Shown here in pieces: positions 25,354 through 34,190 of a stretch of DNA of 46,188 nucleotides. The stretch lies in contig JAQVWF010000019.1 of the NCBI GenBank assembly GCA_028698615.1, positions 1 through 46,188 on the forward strand, given 5' to 3'. The notes beneath the pieces are model-generated. The model did no database searches. It saw only the letters and a program-made list of their open reading frames with translations, and was not told the origin of the DNA. This DNA is from Syntrophorhabdaceae bacterium (GTDB lineage: Bacteria > Desulfobacterota > Syntrophorhabdia > Syntrophorhabdales > Syntrophorhabdaceae). Positions within the stretch are counted from its first letter, which is position 1. Each line of letters opens with the position of its first letter. The translations under genes and the position numbers were made by a program.

Positions 25354-26205
25354 ATGAACAGATTTAAGACCTTTTTCTTGATGACCATCCTCACCATTAT
25401 CCTGGTTGGTCTTGGCAGCATTATAGGGGGCAGGTCCGGAGGAATGATCGCCTTCGCCATCGCCCTTATCATGAATTTCGTGAGCTACTGGTTCTGCGAC
25501 AAGATCGTTCTGAAAATGTATGGCGCAAAAGAGGTCTCCCAGGGGGAGGCGCCGCAGCTCTATGGCTCGGTGGCATCTCTCGCCCAGCGCGCGGGCATCC
25601 CGATGCCGAAGGTCTACATCATCGAGAACGACAGCCCGAATGCCTTTGCCACCGGTCGAAATCCCGAGCATGGCGTCGTTGCTGTCACAACGGGCATCAT
25701 GCGCATCCTGACGAGAGAAGAACTCGACGGCGTTCTTGCCCACGAACTCTCCCACATCAAACACCGTGATATCCTCATACAGAGCGTGGCCGCAACGCTG
25801 GCTGGCGCCATAACCATGATTGCCAACTGGGCCCGTTTTGCCGCCTTTTTTGGAGGCAGTTCGAGCGATGACGAAGGGGGCGGCAATATATTCACCGTCA
25901 TAATCTTTTCCGTAATAGCGGCCTTTGCCGCAATGCTGATCCAGCTCGCCATCTCCCGTTCCCGGGAATACCTGGCCGATGACGGCGGAGCAGGCCTGTC
26001 GGGAAATCCCCTTTATCTCGCCGGGGCGCTGCGCAAGCTCAACGCCGGCGTGGCACGTAACCCCATGAATGACGCGAACCCGTCAACTGCACCCCTGTTC
26101 ATAGTTAATCCCTTCAACGCCGGCGGCATTCGATCCCTTTTCAGCACCCATCCCCCCATTGAAGAGAGGATCAGGAGACTGGAGGATATGGCCTATCGGC
26201 GATAA
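25354..26205 (+). CDS. htpX: Membrane zinc protease HtpX
   Basis: The 283-residue M48 protease degrades damaged membrane proteins from the cytoplasmic face. Two N-terminal membrane helices (about 5-22 and 28-45) precede the metal motif [11 protein letters not shown] further hydrophobic pair follows (about 145-200), then the third zinc ligand in [11 protein letters not shown], and the C-terminal [16 protein letters not shown] that ends most HtpX proteins. Length matches the family. Stress control is common for htpX elsewhere, but only a plain sigma70-like promoter is seen here. Confidence 0.95.
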   Translation: MNRFKTFFLMTILTIILVGLGSIIGGRSGGMIAFAIALIMNFVSYWFCDKIVLKMYGAKEVSQGEAPQLYGSVASLAQRAGIPMPKVYIIENDSPNAFATGRNPEHGVVAVTTGIMRILTREELDGVLAHELSHIKHRDILIQSVAATLAGAITMIANWARFAAFFGGSSSDDEGGGNIFTVIIFSVIAAFAAMLIQLAISRSREYLADDGGAGLSGNPLYLAGALRKLNAGVARNPMNDANPSTAPLFIVNPFNAGGIRSLFSTHPPIEERIRRLEDMAYRR

Positions 26206-27460
26206 CTTCGGACATCTCCTCAGGGCCATTTCAATCCGCATCATTCGCGATGTTGAAACAGGCAGGTTTCTCGATGAGACCATTGACGCGATCTTTTCTC
26301 GTTCACGCCTGAACGAGGGTCAACGGGCACTCATATACCAGATAACCTCGGGGGTGGTGCGTCATCGGGGATATCTTGAGTTTGTCCTTTCCCGGTACAC
26401 CACGAAGCCGATAGACAGGGACGTCCGGTACCTTCTGTGGATAACCATCTACCAGGCGGGCTTCATGAAGAAAGCCCACTATCACGTAATCAACGAGGCC
26501 GTCGACTACGCTAAGAACGAAAAGGGGAAATTCGTCGCCGGTTTCGTCAACGCGGTCCTGAGGCGGTTCATCAATGACGGGGAGCTTCAGGGCCTGCCAC
26601 CCGGCGAGGCCGCGCGCTACGCCTTCCCCCGGTGGCTCATAGACCGCTGGACGGATAGGTACGGTAAGGAAGACACCGAAAAGCTCCTTATAACCCTCAA
26701 CGATGAGCCCCTGTTCACTCTCAGGGTCAACACGCTGAAAACCACTGTCAATAAGGCCATGCAAGACCTCGCGGCGGGAGGGATCGAGGCGCGTACCGGG
26801 AGCGTTTCGCCCTGTGCCCTCATTGTCCGTCGCCTTTCACCGGTCATTGCAAGCACCCTCTTTCAGGACGGGCTTTTGAGCGTTCAGGGAGAGGCGTCCC
26901 AACTTGCGGGCATGGCCGTTGCGGCGGCGGGAGGGACGAGCATTCTGGACGCCTGTTCCGGTTCGGGGACCAAAACGAAACAAATCGCCGAACTGTGCCG
27001 CGAAAGACGGGTCATTTCCATGGACAACGACATGAAACGCCTCAAGCTGTCATCTCTGACGGGCAGGATCGTATGCGCAGACGCCCTTATGGCGCCTTTC
27101 AGGCCCGGAACCTTCGATACGATCCTCGTGGATCCACCCTGCTCGTCGCTTGGCATCATCCGCAAGCACCCCGAGATCAAGTGGCGGAGGAAGGAGGAGG
27201 ATATTCCCCGGTTCGGGGCATTGCAGCTCTCATTCCTTCGGACACTGTGGGACCTCTTGCGCCAGGGCGGACGGATGGTCTACAGCGTCTGTTCCTTCGA
27301 GCCCGAAGAGACCATGGATGTCATTGATAACCTGGCAAAAGACAAGAAGTTTGTACTTGAAAATCCACTCCCGTTCCGGTTTAATAAGGATTGTTTTATC
27401 TCGTTACCGCATGAAACGGCTATGGACGGTTTCTTTATAGCACGAATAAGAAAGCTATGA
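26159..27460 (+). CDS. rsmB: 16S rRNA m5C methyltransferase RsmB-like
   Basis: The product has an N-terminal NusB-like RNA-binding domain (about residues 20-150) and a C-terminal RsmB/Nop2/Sun methyltransferase domain. The latter contains SAM motif [37 protein letters not shown] and the second active-site cysteine in [11 protein letters not shown]. The N-terminal boundary is uncertain. The only usual start codon in the frame is a TTG at 26159, which lies 47 bases inside htpX with no ribosome site. After it there is no ATG, GTG or TTG before the conserved helix begins. A GGAGG at 26181-26185 would suit an ATC at 26195. Confidence 0.88.
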   Translation: MKRGSGDWRIWPIGDNFGHLLRAISIRIIRDVETGRFLDETIDAIFSRSRLNEGQRALIYQITSGVVRHRGYLEFVLSRYTTKPIDRDVRYLLWITIYQAGFMKKAHYHVINEAVDYAKNEKGKFVAGFVNAVLRRFINDGELQGLPPGEAARYAFPRWLIDRWTDRYGKEDTEKLLITLNDEPLFTLRVNTLKTTVNKAMQDLAAGGIEARTGSVSPCALIVRRLSPVIASTLFQDGLLSVQGEASQLAGMAVAAAGGTSILDACSGSGTKTKQIAELCRERRVISMDNDMKRLKLSSLTGRIVCADALMAPFRPGTFDTILVDPPCSSLGIIRKHPEIKWRRKEEDIPRFGALQLSFLRTLWDLLRQGGRMVYSVCSFEPEETMDVIDNLAKDKKFVLENPLPFRFNKDCFISLPHETAMDGFFIARIRKL

Positions 27461-28152
27461 AGCTCATAAAAATAGTATTTTATATTGTGGCACCCATCTT
27501 CGTCTTCGGCCTGTCGACATACCTGACGATAAGTCTCGTCCTCAAGTTCCAACAAACCACCATCTGTCCGGATGTACGGGGAAAGACCGTCGAGAATGCC
27601 CGGGAACTCCTGAGGAAACAGGGGCTCGCCCTTGTCGTCCTGAGATATGAACGGCGAAATGACGTGCCCTACAACCATATAACGGTCCAGAAACCCGATG
27701 CCAACATCTCCACCAAGAAAGGCAGGGTGGTCTACGTTATCGTCTCCGAAGGACCGGAGCTCATGAAAACGCCGGGGTTTCTGGGGCTCACCCTCGAGGA
27801 GGCCCAGCCGGTCTTCAGCGAAAAACATCTCGCCCTTGAAAAGACGGTCATGGTCCCCCACCCTAAAACGGGTAAGATCATTGCGCAACTGCCGCCTCAG
27901 GGAACGGACATCCTCGAATACGGCAAGGTCACCCTTTTCGTCGGCACTGCCCCGAGGTCCTACTATCTCATGGCCGACACCCGCAACATCAATTACAACG
28001 AACTTGCCGACGAATTGGAATCCAAGGGAATCAGATACAGGATCAATTACGCCAGAGCCGACCGGGCATCGTCCCGCAACGGCATAGAGTATTCCATACT
28101 TCCCAGAACGATATTCAATTCTACCGAGGAGATAGTCATCAATATCTACTGA
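27457..28152 (+). CDS. Membrane-anchored PASTA-domain protein
   Basis: The 231-residue protein has one N-terminal membrane helix (IVFYIVAPIFVFGLSTYLTI) and then about three PASTA repeats facing the periplasm (for example CPDVRGKTVENARELLRKQGL and GFLGLTLEEAQPVFSEKHLAL). PASTA domains bind peptidoglycan or muropeptides in penicillin-binding proteins and Ser/Thr kinases, but this protein has no catalytic domain. Its start overlaps the rsmB stop by four bases, and rpe follows after 13 bases. A cell-wall contact or sensing role is inference. Confidence 0.85.
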   Translation: MKLIKIVFYIVAPIFVFGLSTYLTISLVLKFQQTTICPDVRGKTVENARELLRKQGLALVVLRYERRNDVPYNHITVQKPDANISTKKGRVVYVIVSEGPELMKTPGFLGLTLEEAQPVFSEKHLALEKTVMVPHPKTGKIIAQLPPQGTDILEYGKVTLFVGTAPRSYYLMADTRNINYNELADELESKGIRYRINYARADRASSRNGIEYSILPRTIFNSTEEIVINIY

Positions 28153-28165
28153 TCATGGAGGCTTT

Positions 28166-28828
28166 ATGAAAGATATCCTCATCGCGCCGTCCATTCTCTC
28201 CTGCGATTTCCTGCGCCTCGGCCAGGAGATCGAGGACGTTGAGCGGGCAGGCGCTGACCTTATCCACGTAGATGTTATGGACGGTCATTTCGTCCCCAAT
28301 ATCACCATCGGCCCAATGTTTGTCGAGGCACTGCGCAGGATCAACAAGAAACCCCTCGATGTCCACCTGATGATAGAGAACCCCGCGCAATACGTGCAGG
28401 AGTTCGCGCGGGCCGGATCCGATATTATTACAATACACGCCGAGACGGACAACCATCTATTCAGGACCCTTGATGTCATCAAGGAGTCGGGAGCACGGGC
28501 GGGCATATCCTTCAATCCTGCGACGCCGTTAAACCAGCTCGAGCACGTCATCCACATCGTCGACCTCGTCCTTGTCATGACCGTCAATCCCGGCTTCGGG
28601 GGTCAGAAATATATCCCCGCGATGGCGGGAAAGATAAGCCAGGCGCGCAGGATGATCGATGAGGCCGGCAGGTACATAGACCTCGAGGTCGACGGCGGCA
28701 TCAAGGCAAGCAACGCCGCCGAGGTCGTCAAGGCGGGGGGCAACATGCTCGTTATGGGAACGGAGATATTCCACAGCGAAGATTACCGGAAAAAGATTGA
28801 AGAGGTCAGAGACAAGATCGGCCGGTGA
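28166..28828 (+). CDS. rpe: Ribulose-phosphate 3-epimerase
   Basis: The 220-residue TIM-barrel enzyme interconverts ribulose-5-phosphate and xylulose-5-phosphate in the pentose phosphate pathway. The family motifs are complete: IAPSILSCDFLRLG, the metal-binding HVDVMDGHFVPNIT, VHLMIENPAQYV, MTVNPGFGGQKYIP and the phosphate-binding EVDGGIKASNAAEVVKAG. The ATG at 28166 follows GGAGG. It is part of the rsmB-PASTA-rpe series. Confidence 0.97.
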   Translation: MKDILIAPSILSCDFLRLGQEIEDVERAGADLIHVDVMDGHFVPNITIGPMFVEALRRINKKPLDVHLMIENPAQYVQEFARAGSDIITIHAETDNHLFRTLDVIKESGARAGISFNPATPLNQLEHVIHIVDLVLVMTVNPGFGGQKYIPAMAGKISQARRMIDEAGRYIDLEVDGGIKASNAAEVVKAGGNMLVMGTEIFHSEDYRKKIEEVRDKIGR

Positions 28829-28830
28829 CC

Positions 28831-29475
28831 ATGGAACTCAAACGACAAAAAACATACAAGGGTGTCTTCGACAGCGCTCGCGACGAACTCATGAAAAGCG
28901 CCATGGAAGAGAAGTTCTTCCTCGCAGGTTTACGCCATGAGCGAAACGGCGGCGCTCTGCGGGTTCATGTCCCCTTTTTCGACGAAACCATCGTCCTTGG
29001 CATTCCCGGATTCACCTTCTCCAGCTCGAGAGACGCCAATGTCACTCTCGTCTCGAAGATCATTATCCTCCACTACATAAACACCGCTTCAGGAATCCCC
29101 TTGACGGGCGAAAAGGTCGCCTATGGGGACATTCCGGCATGCATGCATTATGATCCCGTCTTTGAGAAAAGGGTGCTCAGGCCTCTTGTCAGGGCATTCG
29201 GCTATGACAGGCATGCTTTTCTTGACGCAGGCCTCGGCCTTGGGGCAAGAGAAGAACAATTCGGCGACGCCTCTCTCACGCTTTTCGCCTTTCCGAAGGT
29301 GCCCGTCACCTTTGTTCTCTGGGAAGGGGACGGTGAATTTCCTCCATCCGCCAAGGCGCTTTTCGATCCTTCTATCACGGGTTATCTGCCGCTTGAGGAT
29401 ATAGTCGTCATCTCGAAACTTGCTGCCGGCAGGATTCTGAAGACGGCCATGAAGAACCTGGCCGAGGAGGTGTGA
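28831..29475 (+). CDS. DUF3786 protein
   Basis: The product of about 214 residues matches the DUF3786 pattern as I remember it from anaerobes. Visible segments are VHVPFFDETIVLGIPGFTF, SKIIILHYINTASG, LTGEKVAYGDIPACMHYDPVFEKR and the C-terminal ITGYLPLEDIVVISKLAAGRI. No enzyme motif is recognised; the function of the family is not known. The start is uncertain between GTG at 28825, which overlaps the rpe stop, and ATG at 28831; neither has a clear ribosome site. Confidence 0.78.
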   Translation: MELKRQKTYKGVFDSARDELMKSAMEEKFFLAGLRHERNGGALRVHVPFFDETIVLGIPGFTFSSSRDANVTLVSKIIILHYINTASGIPLTGEKVAYGDIPACMHYDPVFEKRVLRPLVRAFGYDRHAFLDAGLGLGAREEQFGDASLTLFAFPKVPVTFVLWEGDGEFPPSAKALFDPSITGYLPLEDIVVISKLAAGRILKTAMKNLAEEV

Positions 29476-29476
29476 C

Positions 29477-30619
29477 ATGATATTCAAGCAGTTCAATTTC
29501 GATGGATGTCTCGCATATGTCATCGCCTGCGACAGCGAGAAGAAAGGGGCGATCATCGACCCTTCTCATGAACTGGCTCCTTTCCTGGATTTCGCCGGAT
29601 CCCATGAGCTCACCATAACCCACGTGATCGATACCCATACGCATGTCGATCATGTCTCCCTCGCACAGGAGCTTGCAGACAGGCTTGGAGCAAAGACGGT
29701 CATGAACAGGAACACCCCGGCGCAGAGGGAAATAGGAGCGAAGGTCACTGACCTCTTCGGGATAGAGAAGGTCCTCGCCGACAACGCCCGCAAGAGGATA
29801 GATATCCATCTCGGCGACGATGATACGCTATCCATCGGCAACATCACATTGCGGGTGATCGAAACGAAGGGGCACACACAGGACCACATGTGCCTCCTCG
29901 CCGGCGACCGGCTCTTTACGGGGGACGTCCTCATGATAGGCCAGTGCGGAAGGACCGACCTTCCAGGCGGGAGCTCCGGCGATATGTATGGAAGCCTCTT
30001 CGACAGGATCATGCCGCTTTCCGATGATCTCATCGTTTATCCCGCCCACGACTACAGGGGGAACATCAATTCCTCCCTGGGCTACGAAAAGGTCAACAAT
30101 GTCTGTCTCAAGACGCACCGCACCGCTCACGAATTCGAGGAATTCCTGAAAGGCCTCTTCCCGCCGCTTGACGCGAAAACGGGAAAACTCCAATGCGGCC
30201 TCAGCAACACGGAACCGGCCCAGTCCGGTGAACTGGGCCCGCTTATGAAAAGCTTCTGCGTCTCCATGGAAAGCATCCTTGCAACACCCCATGGGGAAAC
30301 GGTCATTCAGACAGAAGATCTCCTGCACAGGATCGAGAAGAAGGAGAGGCTCTTCCTCGTCGATGTCCGCGAGCCCAAAGAGCTCAACGAGACCGGCTTC
30401 ATCGAGGGCGCCGTCAATATCCCCGTCCGGGAAGTCGCCCTGAGAATAGGTGAATTCCCAAAAGACCTCGACAGCCCTATCGTGGTTTACTGCGCAAGCG
30501 GCTCCCGCTCCTCCCACGCCGCGGTCTACCTCAGGGCCTACGGATACCGCAACGCCAGAAACCTCGAATATGGCATCCACGGGTGGACGGACCGGAATTA
30601 TCCTCTCGTAAAGAGCTAG
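29477..30619 (+). CDS. Persulfide-dioxygenase-like MBL protein fused to rhodanese
   Basis: The 380-residue fusion begins with an ETHE1/Blh-type metallo-beta-lactamase domain (about residues 1-235) with THTHVDH, KGHTQDHMCLL and the diagnostic FTGDVLMIGQCGRTDLPGG. A linker is followed by a rhodanese domain (about 285-378) with LFLVDVREPKE and the active cysteine in VVYCASGSRSS. ETHE1 enzymes oxidise glutathione persulfide to sulfite with O2, and the rhodanese part would bring or take the sulfane sulfur. An O2-using enzyme is surprising beside so many anaerobic genes. It could serve in oxygen defence or use another chemistry. It faces selD with only four bases between stops. Confidence 0.88.
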   Translation: MIFKQFNFDGCLAYVIACDSEKKGAIIDPSHELAPFLDFAGSHELTITHVIDTHTHVDHVSLAQELADRLGAKTVMNRNTPAQREIGAKVTDLFGIEKVLADNARKRIDIHLGDDDTLSIGNITLRVIETKGHTQDHMCLLAGDRLFTGDVLMIGQCGRTDLPGGSSGDMYGSLFDRIMPLSDDLIVYPAHDYRGNINSSLGYEKVNNVCLKTHRTAHEFEEFLKGLFPPLDAKTGKLQCGLSNTEPAQSGELGPLMKSFCVSMESILATPHGETVIQTEDLLHRIEKKERLFLVDVREPKELNETGFIEGAVNIPVREVALRIGEFPKDLDSPIVVYCASGSRSSHAAVYLRAYGYRNARNLEYGIHGWTDRNYPLVKS

Positions 30620-30623
30620 AGAC

Positions 30624-31649
30624 TTATCTCAGCAGAATCTTTCCCTTCGGTTCAGCCAGGAAGGTACCTATGACGTGGCAGTCCACGTCAAGGCGGGTGG
30701 CAGTTTCCTCGAATTTCACCCTGTCATGGGGGTCGAGGGCCATGAGGAGACCGCCCGATGTTTGGGGATCGAATATGATGTCATAGAAGAAATCCGAACG
30801 CGTGGCGACCACGTGTTCCGTGTAAAAGTCCCTGTTCCGGTAGAGGCCTCCGGGGACCAGACCCGACGCGGCAAATTCAACGGCCTGAGCGAAATAGGGA
30901 AGTCTTTCGGCGTAGAGTTCGACGCCGAGGGATTCCCGTATCATCTCCTTGAGGTGTCCCGCAAGGCCGAAACCCGTCACATCCGTGCAGGCGTGGACAT
31001 CCACGGAGAGCATTGCCTCGGCTGCGGCCCTGTTCAAAGCGGCCATCACCCTCGCCAGACCCATGGCAGTATCATCGTCGAGAAGTTTGCCCTTGATGGC
31101 GGTGTTCATGATACCCGTCCCGAGGGGCTTTGTGAGGACAAGAATATCTGACGGCCTCGCTCCCACATTGAGAAGCACCTTGTCGGGATGGACAATTCCC
31201 GTCACCGACAGCCCGTATTTGATTTCCTCATCGTCAACGCTGTGGCCGCCGAGAAGACTCGCTCCAGCCTCGCGTATCTTGTCCGCCCCACCGCGAATGA
31301 TCTCCTTCAGGATCCCTATGTCGAACTTCTTAGGTGAAAAGCAGACGAGATTGAGGGCAGTCTTTGGCGTGGCACCCATAGCATAGATGTCGCTCAAGGC
31401 GTTCGCCGCGGCTATCTGGCCAAACCAGTAAGGATCATCTACGACGGGGGTGAAGAAATCCACCGTCTGGACAAGGGCAATCTCGTCCGTCACCTTGTAG
31501 ACACCCGCGTCCTCAAAGCCTTCAATTCCTACGATAACATGTTCATCCACAGGGATCTCTATCCCGCAAAGGATGTTCGCCAGGTCACCCGGACCTATCT
31601 TCGACGCTCACCCGCCGCCGCGGACAAATTTTGTCAGTTCGCTGTCCAC
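30624..31649 (-). CDS. selD: Selenide, water dikinase SelD, selenocysteine-containing (in-frame TGA)
   Basis: SelD makes selenophosphate from selenide and ATP for selenocysteine and selenouridine synthesis. A plain open frame starts only at 31550, inside the fold. Reading upstream through a TGA at 31608-31610 restores the missing N-terminus: GTG at 31649, then LTKFVRGGG-Sec-ASKIGPGDLANIL. This aligns with the SelD active-site segment, in which a Cys or Sec is followed three residues later by the catalytic lysine. The full length, 341 residues with Sec at position 14, matches the family (about 347). Other motifs are DDPYWFGQIAAANALSDIYAMG, LLGGHSVDDEE, TDVTGFGLAGHL and DPQTSGGLL. A GGAGG lies four bases before the GTG, and a SECIS-like hairpin follows the TGA. 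Confidence 0.93.
31581..31597 (-). promoter_or_regulatory. Putative bacterial SECIS element in selD
   Basis: On the minus strand AGGTC (31592-31596) pairs perfectly with GACCT (31582-31586) around the loop CGGGT, with one further T-G pair outside. The loop begins 16 bases after the TGA and has a G at its second position. Bacterial SECIS elements are described as short stems whose small loop lies about 16-37 bases past the UGA with a G near the loop start, so this fits at the short end of the range. The hairpin is inside the coding sequence. Confidence 0.65.
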
Positions 31650-31682
31650 TCGTCCTCCGTTCGTTCCAACGCGACCTCTCCC

Positions 31683-31973
31683 TCAGGGAGGGAGCATCTT
31701 CTTGGATTTCTTCCTGCTTCGCGGAGCCTCTTCCAGAGAAACCTGTCTCTCGTGTATCTTTTCAATGCCCGCGTAGTAACAGCAGTTCACGCTTTTATAG
31801 TTGTTGTCGAAAACGCGTACCTTTCCATCCTGAAAGTCTATACGGACGTAGCAAAACCCACCGGGCAATTCGGACCGTCGCTCCTCGACAACGATCCCCA
31901 TGCCCCATCGTGCGTACCGCCTGTGATACACATGATCGCCAACCTGCAGATACAAGGAATAATCGGCTATCAT
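31683..31973 (-). CDS. Small SH3-like protein (DUF3553-like)
   Basis: The 96-residue protein starts with a compact beta-type domain (LQVGDHVYHRRYARWGMGIVVEE, VRIDFQDGKVRVFDN, then CCYYAG) and ends in a lysine- and arginine-rich tail. The GDxVxHxxxxxWGxGxVVE pattern recalls the small DUF3553/CarD-type barrels that bind nucleic acid or polymerase partners. It lies 33 bases ahead of selD on the same strand and is probably cotranscribed with it. The start at 31973 lacks a clear ribosome site. Confidence 0.62.
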   Translation of the reverse strand: MIADYSLYLQVGDHVYHRRYARWGMGIVVEERRSELPGGFCYVRIDFQDGKVRVFDNNYKSVNCCYYAGIEKIHERQVSLEEAPRSRKKSKKMLPP

Positions 31974-32059
31974 CGGGTAAGCTTATCATAAATGAGGGGG
32001 AGGGACAAGGAAAGGGATGCAAGAGGTGATGCGTCGCTGCGGTGCCTGATTACCCGCAC

Positions 32060-32085
32060 AAAAAAACGGGGACCGAAGTCCCCGT
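32060..32085 (-). terminator. Rho-independent terminator after ligase 1
   Basis: On the minus strand an 8-bp perfect stem (arms 32066-32073 and 32078-32085, ACGGGGAC/GTCCCCGT) closes a stable TTCG loop and runs into a T tract (32061-32066). It stands 20 bases after the stop of the ligase gene. The same stem and loop occur at 34151-34170. Confidence 0.93.
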
Positions 32086-32105
32086 TGTTTTGTGCCTAAC
32101 CTATC

Positions 32106-33713
32106 TTACTGATGATCGGCCCATTTGCCGTAACGTTCGCGGAGTATCCTGTGGAGGATCTTGCCGGCGCCTGATCTCGGCATCTCTTCATCCTTGATGA
32201 AGACGATGTTCTTCGGAACCTTGAAACCGGCTATCTTGCCCTTACACCACGCTGTAACATCTTGCGCTTCCATGCTCTTTCCTTCATGAAGGACAACGAT
32301 CGCAGTCACCTGTTCGCCCCATTTTTCATGAGGGACGCCTATGACGGCTACGTCCTTGATGTCCGGATGACCGCCTACGCAGTTCTCGACTTCCGACGGG
32401 AAGATGTTCTCGCCGCCGGAGATGATCATGTTGGCCTTTCTGTCGACGAGGGTGTAGTAGCCTTCCTCATCCCGCATCGCCATATCACCGGCGCTGAAGT
32501 ACTCGCCCTTCATGGCCGCCTTGGTCTTTTCGGGGTCCTTCCAGTACTGCTCGAAGATCTGTGGGCTCCTGGAATAAAGCTCCCCGACTACATTCGGCTT
32601 GTCAACAAGGTTTCCGTCTTCATCGTAGAGCCTCAGGACATCGCTGCCCATAACCTCCCGTCCGCAGGAACCAAGCTTCGTCATCTGCTCGTGCGGTTTC
32701 AGAACAGTAACAATACCCGCCTCCGTGGAACCGTATGCTTCATAAAGCTCGGAGTTGGGGAACATCTTGAGGACGCCCTGTTTCGTGTCGCGCCGGGCGG
32801 GAGCTGAAGAAATGAGCAGTTTCTTGATGCAGGTAAGGTCATATTTCGCCCTTACTTCGTCGGGAAGGGCCAGCATCATGATATAGTGTGTCGGCACGAG
32901 GGACGTGAATGTAACTCCGAAGTCCGCAAAGCACTTGATGAGCCCTTCGGGGTTGAAGGAGACCATGTTGTAGGCCATGACGGTGCCGCCCACCCAGGTC
33001 ACGACGAATGAATAGAAAAGGGAGTTGACGTGGCAACAGGGCATGACGAGCAGATTGCAGTCATCGAAGTTGAAATTGTGATCGTAAATCATAATGTAAT
33101 ACTGGGAGAAGAGGTTGGCGTGGCTCTTCATAACGCCCTTGGGAAGGCCCGTAGTCCCGCCGGTGTACATGATGACCCAGATATCGTCAGGATCGACAAC
33201 GACATCGGGCTCTGCGGGGCTGGCCTTGGCGAGCATCTGCTCGTAGTTGATAAAGCCATCATAGCTGGGGCTGTCAACGGCAAAGTTGATGTAATGCTGA
33301 ACCGTCGACAGGTTCTTCTTCATGCCGTTAACCTGATCGATCCAGGGAAATTCCTTGCCGTCCGCCTTGTCGATGCCGCTCTGAACGATGAAGACCTTCG
33401 CTTCGCAGTGATTGATGATGTATTCCATTTCCGGGGCCGAAAGCCTGAACATGAGGGGCACGCACAGGAATCCGCCCTTGGCCGCAGCCGCGTAGAAATC
33501 CATCCACTCGACACAGTTGTATCCGAGAACTGCGAAACGGTCGCCTTTCTTCATCCCCAGGTCGGCGAGAGCGTTTGCAAGCCTGCAGGCCCTTTCATTC
33601 CACTGCTTGAATGTAAAGGCCTTGTAAAGATCCTTGATGCCCACCTTATCAGGCCACTTAAAGGCATTCACTCTCAGCACATCCTTAGCTGTCAACCAAT
33701 GACCGTTCTTCAT
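32106..33713 (-). CDS. Acyl-CoA synthetase (AMP-forming), copy 1
   Basis: The 535-residue class I adenylate-forming enzyme activates a carboxylic acid to its CoA thioester through an acyl-AMP. All core motifs are present: P-loop MYTGGTTGLPKGVMKSHAN, YEAYGSTEAG, the hinge region YFSAGDMAMRDEEGYYTLVDRKANMI, ISGGENIFPSEVE and the C-terminal catalytic lysine in PRSGAGKILHRILRERYG. No signal or membrane segment. It is a near twin of the gene at 34191, of exactly the same length. Acyl specificity cannot be read by eye; the neighbouring 2-hydroxyacid oxidase genes suggest a short or aromatic organic acid. Start ATG follows AAGGAGGG. Confidence 0.93.
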   Translation of the reverse strand: MKNGHWLTAKDVLRVNAFKWPDKVGIKDLYKAFTFKQWNERACRLANALADLGMKKGDRFAVLGYNCVEWMDFYAAAAKGGFLCVPLMFRLSAPEMEYIINHCEAKVFIVQSGIDKADGKEFPWIDQVNGMKKNLSTVQHYINFAVDSPSYDGFINYEQMLAKASPAEPDVVVDPDDIWVIMYTGGTTGLPKGVMKSHANLFSQYYIMIYDHNFNFDDCNLLVMPCCHVNSLFYSFVVTWVGGTVMAYNMVSFNPEGLIKCFADFGVTFTSLVPTHYIMMLALPDEVRAKYDLTCIKKLLISSAPARRDTKQGVLKMFPNSELYEAYGSTEAGIVTVLKPHEQMTKLGSCGREVMGSDVLRLYDEDGNLVDKPNVVGELYSRSPQIFEQYWKDPEKTKAAMKGEYFSAGDMAMRDEEGYYTLVDRKANMIISGGENIFPSEVENCVGGHPDIKDVAVIGVPHEKWGEQVTAIVVLHEGKSMEAQDVTAWCKGKIAGFKVPKNIVFIKDEEMPRSGAGKILHRILRERYGKWADHQ

Positions 33714-34144
33714 AACAAAACCCTCCTTAGTGTGATTGATGAAAATCCCGTTATGTCGCCCCGTGAAAGGATCAACAGGGCGTCTTGCTCAGAAACAAGC
33801 AATGCTCACGATACCACAATATTATGCTATCCGGAGATGAATGTGAAACAGTGCCGTCAGAATAAAGACCAGCGATTGAAGTAGTGCCCTTACAGCTTCT
33901 CACGTAACCCCTTAACCCAAAAAAACGTATATTTGTTTTACCCCACACCGGTTTTTTTTTCAACACTAAAATGCCCTCTCCCGACGCAATGATGCAACAA
34001 ATGATCTTCCATCATCCTGCGATCATGATAGGGAAACCAAAAAAATGCACGCCCTGCGTCTGTCGCCTTTTCTATGTTCAGCATGCATTCCCGGAAGAGC
34101 GCTTCTTGCAGGCTCCACGATTCATGCAAGAGCCATGAGACCAT
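33714..34144. other. Gap between the two ligase genes
   Basis: About 430 bases without a convincing gene. It holds the ribosome site and a candidate promoter of ligase 1. Short open frames here have unlikely compositions and no ribosome sites. No remnant of a third ligase was recognised. Confidence 0.6.
33819..33847 (-). promoter_or_regulatory. Candidate own promoter of ligase 1
   Basis: On the minus strand TTCACA (33842-33847), 17 bases, TAATAT (33819-33824), about 100 bases before the start codon. Together with the terminator at 34145 this would let ligase 1 be expressed apart from the upstream operon. Confidence 0.5.
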
Positions 34145-34170
34145 AAAAAAACGGGGACCGAAGTCCCCGT
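34145..34170 (-). terminator. Rho-independent terminator after ligase 2
   Basis: The stem (34151-34158 with 34163-34170), the TTCG loop on the minus strand and the T tract (34145-34151) repeat exactly the terminator at 32060-32085. It follows the ligase 2 stop by 20 bases, the same spacing as in copy 1. Confidence 0.93.
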
Positions 34171-34190
34171 TCCTTGCTTACCTGAAAATT

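Noticed and set aside
31683-31685. Read-through of the small SH3-like gene's TGA into selD
   Set aside because: The following codons make no domain and are out of frame with selD, which has its own ribosome site and start.
33938-34144. Short open frames between the two ligase genes
   Set aside because: No ribosome sites, odd compositions and no resemblance to ligase fragments.
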